This document shows positions 58,386 to 64,000 of a stretch of 64,000 nt of DNA, one piece after another. Every line of letters starts with the position of its first letter. Within the stretch, counting starts at the first letter, position 1. This DNA is from Amycolatopsis sp. A133. GTDB taxonomy: Bacteria > Actinomycetota > Actinomycetes > Mycobacteriales > Pseudonocardiaceae. Under the pieces are notes generated by a model. It was given only the letters and a program-made list of their open reading frames with translations. It did not search any database and had not been told where the DNA came from. Both the position numbers and the translations under genes were made by a program. The stretch spans positions 1 through 64,000 of the forward strand of contig NZ_JAVHJU010000017.1 of NCBI RefSeq assembly GCF_031082405.1, given 5' to 3'.

Positions 58386-59258
58386 ATGCCCAGCTCCGTG
58401 ATCATCGTCGCGCTCGCCGCGGCATGGCTCGTCGTACTCGTGCCCATGGTCGCGCGACGGCGGCAGCAGGTCGCGAGAACGACCGACTCGGCGCTCGCGG
58501 CCAGGGTCGTGCGCAGCGGACGCAACGAAGACCGGGAGGAATTCGCCATGTCCGACGACCCCGGGAGGTCCCGGCCTTCGGTGGAGGACGACCTGGCCGA
58601 GCTGGAGGCCGAGCTCGAACTCGAAGACGACCTCGAGGAGCCCGAACCCGAGCCCGACCCACTCCCGCAGCCGGCCCGCGGCTCGCGGGCCGAACGCGAC
58701 CGGCCCGGCTACCGGCCCGGCCGCGGCGGCTTCGACCCCGAAGCCGCCGAGATCGCGGCCCGCGCCAAGTACAGCTTCCGGCAGCGCATCGTCGTCATCC
58801 TGCTCGTGGTCGCGGTGGCCACGGGCGCCGTCGCCGGCTTCCTCTTCCCGATGGCCTGGTGGGGCCACGGCTTGATCGACGTCGTGCTCGTCGGATACCT
58901 CGTGTACCTGCGCCGCCAGGTGCGCATCGAGGAGGAGATCCGGCAGCGCCGGCTCGCCCGCTTCAACAGCACCCGCTCGCCGCGGCGCCCGTCTTCGCCT
59001 CCGGCTCCTTCTTCGGGTCCGGGTTCAACTTCGGCTGTGGCTTCGGCTTCGGCTTCGGCTTCGGTCGAGGAGGAACACGCGGAGGAGGATGTCGAGGTTG
59101 TCGAGCCGGCCCGTCGCGAGGTGGTCGAGCGCCGCCCGTCCCCGACATCCCGCGTCCGCCGCAGCGCGGTCGTCGTCGACCTCGACGACGAAGACCCGGC
59201 GTTCGAAGAGCTCGACGAGCCCGGGACCGGCCCCTACCGCCGCGCGGTCGGGGAGTGA
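58386..59258 (+). CDS. sepX: Divisome protein SepX/GlpR
   Basis: 290 aa. N-terminal TM helix (PSSVIIVALAAAWLVVLVPM) followed by a basic VARRRQQVARTTDSALAAR, a long acidic region (LAELEAELELEDDLEEPEPE), two TM helices (about 138-178: IVVILLVVAVATGAVAGFLF, and LIDVVLVGYLVYLRRQ), then a Ser/Pro-rich and acidic tail. The layout is that of SepX of Streptomyces and GlpR of Corynebacterium, membrane partners of FtsZ and Glp. Corresponds to Rv0996. SD GGGGGAGG before ATG 58386. Its 160-bp leader has TGTTACTCCTGTGACTAACG, a likely promoter area. Confidence 0.85.
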   Translation: MPSSVIIVALAAAWLVVLVPMVARRRQQVARTTDSALAARVVRSGRNEDREEFAMSDDPGRSRPSVEDDLAELEAELELEDDLEEPEPEPDPLPQPARGSRAERDRPGYRPGRGGFDPEAAEIAARAKYSFRQRIVVILLVVAVATGAVAGFLFPMAWWGHGLIDVVLVGYLVYLRRQVRIEEEIRQRRLARFNSTRSPRRPSSPPAPSSGPGSTSAVASASASASVEEEHAEEDVEVVEPARREVVERRPSPTSRVRRSAVVVDLDDEDPAFEELDEPGTGPYRRAVGE

Positions 59259-59312
59259 CCCCCCTGCGCGAGGTGCTCGTAGACCACTGCTAAGCTCTAC
59301 GAGCACAACCAA

Positions 59313-59385
59313 GGGGCTGTAGCGCAGTTGGTAGCGCGTCTCGTTCGCATCGAGAAGGTCAGGGGTTCGATTCCCCTCAGCTCCA
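59313..59385 (+). tRNA. tRNA-Ala (anticodon CGC)
   Basis: 73 nt. Acceptor GGGGCTG pairs with CAGCTCC, D arm GCGC, anticodon stem TCTCG/CGAGA with loop TTCGCAT (anticodon CGC), TpsiC arm GGGGTTCGATTCCCC, discriminator A. CCA not encoded. A terminator follows. Confidence 0.95.
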
Positions 59386-59401
59386 CGTTTCGGAGGCCCG
59401 T

Positions 59402-59426
59402 GCCCGCGGAGGGCGCGGGCCTTTCT
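59402..59426 (+). terminator. Rho-independent terminator of tRNA-Ala
   Basis: GCCCGCG / CGCGGGC stem (59402-59408 / 59414-59420) with 5-nt loop, followed by CTTTCT. Confidence 0.8.
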
Positions 59427-59445
59427 CGTGGAGCTTCCGTGTCTT

Positions 59446-59502
59446 GTGGGGGTGCAACCCCCACACCCCGCCCGGGGGCACGCCCCCGGACCCCCGGTTC
59501 GG
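59446..59502. repeat. GC-rich palindromic repeat cluster
   Basis: GTGGGGGT-GCA-ACCCCCAC (59446-59464) is directly followed by a second hairpin built from CCGGGGGC and CCCCCGG around 59472-59490, then CCCCCGG again. Such extragenic palindromes are common after actinobacterial tRNA and operon ends. It fills part of the 327-bp gene-free stretch 59386-59712, which otherwise holds the terminator, two CTTGCG/TAAG palindromes and the LacI-type operator. Confidence 0.6.
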
Positions 59503-59661
59503 TCGCGTTCGTGGGGAACTTCCGTTGGGTCTTGCGTAAGTTTCAGGTCGGTCTTGAACCGGCGTGCGGTGTGAGAATCCTTGCGGCGTAAGGCTAAATG
59601 CTGCTGCCGGGCGTGTGGGTGGTTGCGGGGTTCTTGGGCTTGGCTAGTGACAGCCGGGGAT

Positions 59662-59673
59662 GTTAGCGCTAAC
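59662..59673. promoter_or_regulatory. LacI-type operator of the GH127 gene
   Basis: Perfect palindrome GTTAGCGCTAAC, 40 bp before the start codon. The central GC and TTAGCGCTAA core are typical of actinobacterial LacI regulators of pentose and plant-glycan genes. Confidence 0.7.
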
Positions 59674-59712
59674 GTTCCTCTCCGCTGCGTGCCTGGCGAA
59701 AGGGGAACTCGG

Positions 59713-62034
59713 GTGTCCTCGTCCTTTGATCGACGGCGGTTGCTGCAAGCCGTCGGCCTCACTGCCGTTGCCACTGCTGCCGGATCTGCTGTGGGGTGGG
59801 CGCCTGCGTCCGCTGCCGCCGGGGCGGTTCGGTCGGAGGTGGGGGTCTCCGCCTTTCCCTTTGAGCTCGGGCAGGTTCGGCTGACCGCCGGCCGGTGGCT
59901 CGACAACCAGAACCGGACGCAGAACTACTTGCGGTTCGTCGATGTCAACCGGCTGCTCTATGTCTTCCGGGCCAATCACCGGCTCTCCACCAACGGTGCG
60001 GCCACCAACGGTGGCTGGGACGCGCCGACCTTCCCCTTCCGCAGCCACGTCCAGGGGCACTTCCTGACCGCCTGGGCCCAGCTGTGGGCCGTCGCCGGCG
60101 ACACCGTTTCCCGGGACAAAGCCACCACCATGGTCGCCGAACTGGCCAAGTGCCAGGCCAACAATGGCGCCGCCGGCTTCGGGGCCGGGTACCTGTCCGG
60201 CTTCCCCGAATCCGATTTCGACAACCTCGAAGCCGGGCGCCTGACGAACGGCAACGTGCCGTACTACTGCATCCACAAGACGCTGGCCGGCCTCCTCGAC
60301 GTGTGGCGGTACATCGGCAGCACCCAGGCCCGCGACGTGCTGCTCAACCTGGCGGGCTGGGTCGACCGGCGCACCGGACGGCTCAGCTCCGGCCAGATGC
60401 AATCCGTGCTGAACACCGAGTTCGGCGGCATGAACGCCGTGCTCACCGACCTCTACCAGGCCACCGGGGACACGCGGTGGCTCGCCGTCGCGCAGCGGTT
60501 CGACCACGCCGCCGTCTTCGACCCGCTGGCGGCCGGGCGGGACCAGCTCAACGGGCTGCACGCCAACACCCAGATCCCCAAGTGGATCGGCGCCGCGCGG
60601 GAGTACAAGGCCACCGGCACCACCCGCTACCGCGACATCGCCACCAACGCCTGGAACATCACCGTCGGCGCGCACACCTACGCCATCGGCGGCAACAGCC
60701 AGGCCGAGCACTTCCGCGCGCCCAACGCCATCGCCGGCTACCTCAACCAGGACACGTGCGAGAGCTGCAACACCTACAACATGCTCAAGCTGACCCGGGA
60801 GCTGTTCACGCTGTACCCGGATCGCGCCGACCTGGCCGACTACTACGAGCGCGCGCTGCTCAACCAGATGATCGGCCAGCAGAACCCGGCCGACAGCCAC
60901 GGGCACGTCACGTACTTCAGCTCGCTCAACCCGGGCGGCCGCCGCGGCCTCGGCCCGGCGTGGGGCGGCGGCACCTGGAGCACCGACTACAACTCCTTCT
61001 GGTGCTGCCAGGGCAGCGGGCTGGAAACCCAGACGAAGCTGGCGGACTCGATCTACTTCTTCACCGACACCACGCTGATCGTCAACCTCTTCGTCCCCTC
61101 GGTGCTCAACTGGACCCAGCGGGGCATCACCGTCACCCAGGCCACGTCGTTCCCGGCCGGTGACACCACCACCCTGACGGTCACCGGTGCCGCGAGCGGG
61201 ACGTGGGCGATGCGCATCCGCATCCCGGGCTGGACCAGCGGGGCGACCGTCAGCGTCAACGGCGTCGCGCAGAACGTGACCACCACCCCCGGCGGTTACG
61301 CCACCCTGACCCGGTCCTGGACCGCCGGCGACGTGGTCACCGTCCGCCTGCCGATGAAGGTCGCCCTCAAGCCGGCCAACGACAACACGAACGTCGCCGC
61401 GGTCACCTACGGGCCGGTGGTGCTGGCCGGCAACTACGGCACCAGCTCGCTCAGCGCGTTGCCGGCCCTCAACCCGAGCTCGGTCACCCGGACCAGCAGC
61501 AGCGCGCTCGCCTTCAGCGCCACCGCGAACGGCGCCAACGTGAACCTGGTGCCCTTCTACGACGCGCAGGGCTTCAACTACACGGTCTACTGGAACACCG
61601 GCGGCTCCGGCGGCACGACCTACCGCCTGGTCAACGCGGGCAGCGGGCTGGTGCTGGGCGTCGAAAACATGTCGACGGCCGACGGCGGCCGCGCGCTGCA
61701 GTGGTCGGACAGCGGCACCGCGGACCACAACTGGGAGATGATCACCGACGGGACCGCCGTCCGGTTCCGCAACGCCAACAGCGGCAAGGTGCTCGGCGTC
61801 CAGGACATGTCGACCGCGGACGGCGCCCGCGTGCTCCAGTGGTCGGACAACGGCACCGCCGACCACCGCTGGACGGTCGTCGACCAGGGCGACGGGACGG
61901 CGAAGATCCGCAACGTCAACAGCGGGAAGCTGCTGACGATCGAGAACAACTCCAGCACCGCGGGTGCGTTTGCCTTGCAGGGGCCCGACAACGGGGCCAC
62001 CACCAACCGGTGGCGACTCGTGCGCAACACCTGA
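59713..62034 (+). CDS. Tat-exported GH127 beta-L-arabinofuranosidase with ricin-like lectin domain
   Basis: 773 aa. Twin-arginine signal FDRRRLLQAVGLTAVATAAG (cleavage near ASA, about residue 36). GH127/DUF1680 catalytic domain about 50-610: the Zn/nucleophile residues known from HypBA1 are all present as Glu350-x-Cys352 (TCESCNTYNML) and Cys431-Cys432 (FWCCQGSGLETQTKLADS). The last 135 residues form a ricin-B-type trefoil (LVNAGSGLVLGVENMSTADGG and two related repeats) that binds sugar. GTG start with AGGGGAA. It cleaves beta-L-arabinofuranosides from plant glycans; the operator upstream implies sugar induction. Confidence 0.93.
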   Translation: MSSSFDRRRLLQAVGLTAVATAAGSAVGWAPASAAAGAVRSEVGVSAFPFELGQVRLTAGRWLDNQNRTQNYLRFVDVNRLLYVFRANHRLSTNGAATNGGWDAPTFPFRSHVQGHFLTAWAQLWAVAGDTVSRDKATTMVAELAKCQANNGAAGFGAGYLSGFPESDFDNLEAGRLTNGNVPYYCIHKTLAGLLDVWRYIGSTQARDVLLNLAGWVDRRTGRLSSGQMQSVLNTEFGGMNAVLTDLYQATGDTRWLAVAQRFDHAAVFDPLAAGRDQLNGLHANTQIPKWIGAAREYKATGTTRYRDIATNAWNITVGAHTYAIGGNSQAEHFRAPNAIAGYLNQDTCESCNTYNMLKLTRELFTLYPDRADLADYYERALLNQMIGQQNPADSHGHVTYFSSLNPGGRRGLGPAWGGGTWSTDYNSFWCCQGSGLETQTKLADSIYFFTDTTLIVNLFVPSVLNWTQRGITVTQATSFPAGDTTTLTVTGAASGTWAMRIRIPGWTSGATVSVNGVAQNVTTTPGGYATLTRSWTAGDVVTVRLPMKVALKPANDNTNVAAVTYGPVVLAGNYGTSSLSALPALNPSSVTRTSSSALAFSATANGANVNLVPFYDAQGFNYTVYWNTGGSGGTTYRLVNAGSGLVLGVENMSTADGGRALQWSDSGTADHNWEMITDGTAVRFRNANSGKVLGVQDMSTADGARVLQWSDNGTADHRWTVVDQGDGTAKIRNVNSGKLLTIENNSSTAGAFALQGPDNGATTNRWRLVRNT

Positions 62035-62068
62035 CCCGAGTCGATTACCCGCCGGTAACTTATCCTCG

Positions 62069-62090
62069 GCGTATCAAAAACCGCATACGC
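62069..62090. promoter_or_regulatory. Inverted repeat in the vanH leader
   Basis: GCGTAT (62069-62074) and ATACGC (62085-62090) with a 10-bp AT-richer centre, 34 bp before vanH. It may be an operator or promoter element of the resistance genes. VanR sites in other systems are direct rather than inverted repeats, so the regulator is open. Confidence 0.35.
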
Positions 62091-62123
62091 GCCGGCAACG
62101 CCGTGCTGCCTTGAATAAGGGGC

Positions 62124-63092
62124 ATGGCCGCGGTGGGGATGACGATCTACGGGTGCGAACGGGACGAGGCCGTCCTGTTCCGGGCGCTGGCGCCTCGGTT
62201 CGGGGTGGCGCCGACCATCACGGAAGCCGCCGTCTCCGAGGCCAACGCCGGGCTGGCGGCCGGCAACCGCTGCGTCAGCGTCGGGCACAAGACGCCGATC
62301 GCGAACTCTGCGCTGCGCGCGCTCAGCCGGGCCGGTGTGGCGTACGTGTCCACGAGGAGCATCGGATACGACCACATCGACCTCGAGTACGCGCGGAGCG
62401 TCGGCATTTCCGTCGGTAACGTCGCCTATTCTCCGGACAGCGTGGCCGACTACACGCTGATGTTGATGTTGATGCTGGTGCGAGACGCCAAGTCCGTCAT
62501 CCGGCGTGCGGACGAATACGACTACCGGTTGAACGAAGTGCGCGGGAAAGAGCTGCGCGATCTGACCGTCGGGGTGGTCGGAACGGGACGCATCGGCGCC
62601 GCCGTCATCGACCGGCTGCGGGGCTTCGGCTCCCGGGTGGTGGCCCACGACAGCCGTCCTCACGCTGCTGCCGACTACGTCTCCCTCGACGAATTGGTGC
62701 GGCGGAGCGACATCGTCACGCTCCACACGCCGCTCACGGCGGACACCCACCACCTGCTGGATCGACGGCGGATCGAGCGGATGAAGCGCGGAGCGTTCGT
62801 CGTCAACACCGGACGCGGGCCCCTGCTCGACACCGACGCTCTCGCCGCCGCCTTGGAAAACGGCCGGCTGGGCGGCGCTGCGCTGGACGTTCTCGAAGGC
62901 GAAGAAGGAATCTTCTACGCCGACTGCCGGGGCCGGCCCGTCGAAAGCGAACTGCTGCTGCGGCTGCAGAAGCTCCCGAACGTGCTCATCAGCCCGCACA
63001 CCGCTTACTACACGGATCACGCACTGAGTGACACCGTCGAGAACTCCATCGTCAATTGCCTGAAATTCGAAAACGGGGAGAAGCATGGCTAG
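62124..63092 (+). CDS. vanH: VanH-type D-lactate dehydrogenase
   Basis: 322 aa. Reduces pyruvate to D-lactate for the D-Ala-D-Lac ligase. It aligns over its whole length with enterococcal VanH: MTIYGCERDEA, CVSVGHKTPIANSAL, VSTRSIGYDHID, NVAYSPDSVADYTLMLMLML, NAD site LTVGVVGTGRIGAAVIDRLRGFG, catalytic Arg in NTGRGPLLDT, Glu in LEGEEG and His in ISPHTAYYTDHAL. ATG 62124 gives the family N-terminus; ATG 62139 is the alternative. It overlaps vanA by 8 nt. Confidence 0.95.
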   Translation: MAAVGMTIYGCERDEAVLFRALAPRFGVAPTITEAAVSEANAGLAAGNRCVSVGHKTPIANSALRALSRAGVAYVSTRSIGYDHIDLEYARSVGISVGNVAYSPDSVADYTLMLMLMLVRDAKSVIRRADEYDYRLNEVRGKELRDLTVGVVGTGRIGAAVIDRLRGFGSRVVAHDSRPHAAADYVSLDELVRRSDIVTLHTPLTADTHHLLDRRRIERMKRGAFVVNTGRGPLLDTDALAAALENGRLGGAALDVLEGEEGIFYADCRGRPVESELLLRLQKLPNVLISPHTAYYTDHALSDTVENSIVNCLKFENGEKHG

Positions 63093-64000
63093 GGTCAAGG
63101 TCGGGATCATCTTCGGGGGCTGCTCCGAAGAACACCCCGTCTCCGTGAAGTCCGCGCAGGAGGTCGCGAGGCACCTCGACGCCGGGAAGTACGAACCGTT
63201 CTGGATCGGGATCACGAAGAGCGGGGCCTGGAAGCTCTGTGACGGCCCCGGCGCGAACTGGGAATCCGGGCGGACAGCCGTGCTGTCGCCGGACACGAGC
63301 GTCCCGGGCCTGCTTGTCCTGGAAGACGGGAAGTACGAAACCATCGGCCTCGACGTGGTGCTGCCCGTTCTGCACGGCAAGCTGGGCGAAGACGGGGCGA
63401 TGCAAGGCTTGCTGGAACTCTCGGGGATCCCGTACGCGGGTTGCGACGTCCAGAGTTCCGCACTGTGCATGGACAAGTCGCTCGCTTACGTCGTCGCCCG
63501 GGGTGCGGGCATCGCCACGCCGGACTTCCGGACCGTCTCGGCGGGCGAGGACCTCGAACAGCTCACCTATCCCGTCTTCGTGAAGCCGGCCCGTTCGGGT
63601 TCGTCCTTCGGCGTCAGCAAGGTGTCCGGCCGGGAAGAACTGGCGGCTGCCGTGGCCACCGCAGCGCAGTACGACTCGAAGGTGCTGGTCGAAGGGGCCG
63701 TCGACGGCAGCGAGGTCGGGTGCGCCGTCCTGGGCAACGGCTCGGAGCTGTTCGCCGGCGAGGTGGACCGGATCGCCCTCTCCCACGGCTTCTTCCGGAT
63801 CCACCAGGAGGACGCCCCCGAAAGCGGCTCCGAGAACTCGACGCCGATCGTGCCCGCCGACATCCCGGCGGACACCCGCGTGCGCGTCCAGGAGACGGCG
63901 AAGGCCATCTACCGCGCCCTGGGGTGCCGCGGGCTGGCCCGGGTGGACATGTTCCTCAAGGAGGACGGAACCGTGGTCCTCAACGAGGTCAACACGCTGC
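63085..64000 (+). CDS. vanA: VanA-type D-alanine-D-lactate ligase (3' end outside window)
   Basis: The first 305 codons are in the window; about 35-40 more would be needed to reach the family length of roughly 340-350. ATG 63085 with GGGGAG; overlaps the vanH stop (ATGGCTAG). Start MARVKVGIIFGGCSEEHPVS, LHGKLGEDGAMQGLLELSGI, GCDVQSSALCMDKSLAYVVA, ATP-grasp FVKPARSGSSFGVSKV and EVGCAVLGNG, ending GLARVDMFL. His240 in FFRIHQE matches the VanA omega-loop His that selects D-lactate over D-alanine at neutral pH. It gives glycopeptide resistance together with VanH and (expected next) VanX. Confidence 0.95.
   Translation, partial: MARVKVGIIFGGCSEEHPVSVKSAQEVARHLDAGKYEPFWIGITKSGAWKLCDGPGANWESGRTAVLSPDTSVPGLLVLEDGKYETIGLDVVLPVLHGKLGEDGAMQGLLELSGIPYAGCDVQSSALCMDKSLAYVVARGAGIATPDFRTVSAGEDLEQLTYPVFVKPARSGSSFGVSKVSGREELAAAVATAAQYDSKVLVEGAVDGSEVGCAVLGNGSELFAGEVDRIALSHGFFRIHQEDAPESGSENSTPIVPADIPADTRVRVQETAKAIYRALGCRGLARVDMFLKEDGTVVLNEVNTL

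Noticed and set aside
59313..59385. tRNA-Ala as integration site for a van island
   Set aside because: No integrase gene and no direct repeat of the tRNA 3' end was seen between it and 64000.

Overview
The window is GC-rich DNA from a filamentous actinobacterium. It is most likely one of the Pseudonocardiales, probably Amycolatopsis. Three things support this: strong GC bias at third codon positions, a long block with the Mycobacterium gene order mprA-mprB-pepD-moaB2-mscL-fmdB-folate ligase-galU-glp-rimJ-glpR, and a vanH-vanA pair of the type found in glycopeptide-producing actinomycetes. The taxon is an inference; no rRNA is present. Many monocistronic genes have a TANNNT -10 box 6-9 nt before the start codon and no Shine-Dalgarno sequence, so leaderless transcription looks common.

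Region 1 (1-8500) holds small regulator/enzyme units: a PaaX-type repressor, a GNAT acetyltransferase, a very short P450-like protein, a PLDc_N membrane protein, MarR with a deazaflavin-dependent (DDN-type) protein, a membrane acyltransferase, a BBE-type flavin oxidase with a probable 3' frameshift divergent from a LysR, and a stand-alone LigD-type polymerase.

Region 2 (8497-18644) is the most interesting part. A translationally coupled operon (oxidoreductase, PTPS-like T-fold protein, GT4 glycosyltransferase, methyltransferase, polytopic membrane protein) runs into a GTP cyclohydrolase II that has Met where the canonical enzyme has its catalytic Tyr. A creatininase-family amidohydrolase lies tail to tail with it, a CDP-alcohol phosphatidyltransferase is divergent, and an IMPase-like phosphatase, a Ser/Thr kinase and a second, degenerate GT4 follow. 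The set suggests an uncharacterised pathway from GTP through a formamidopyrimidine to a glycosylated, perhaps membrane-associated product.

Region 3 (18700-34150) carries an ECF sigma factor with a SnoaL tail, a secreted GH92 mannosidase under a LacI-type operator, MocR/aldo-keto reductase and LysR/MFS pairs, a small secreted peptide convergent with a large SARP/NB-ARC/TPR regulator, a vWA-protein operon, a pair of conserved unknown genes, and tRNA-Arg(CCT).

Region 4 (34421-59258) is the mycobacteria-like core. It is interrupted by deoR-galT and by an accessory block of about 10 kb (41495-51445). That block has two glycosyltransferases, a methyltransferase, a membrane-anchored molybdopterin oxidoreductase, a polytopic membrane protein, a two-component system, a MITE-like element carrying an IS982 transposase tail, a WYL regulator and an NAD-dependent epimerase. 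The core ends with galU, the gephyrin-like gene glp/moeA, rimJ and sepX/glpR, which link sugar-nucleotide supply to the divisome.

Region 5 (59313-64000) has tRNA-Ala(CGC), a terminator, GC-rich palindromes, a Tat-exported GH127 arabinofuranosidase with a ricin-like domain behind a second LacI-type operator, then vanH and the 5' part of vanA (cut by the window end), which change cell-wall precursors from D-Ala-D-Ala to D-Ala-D-Lac.
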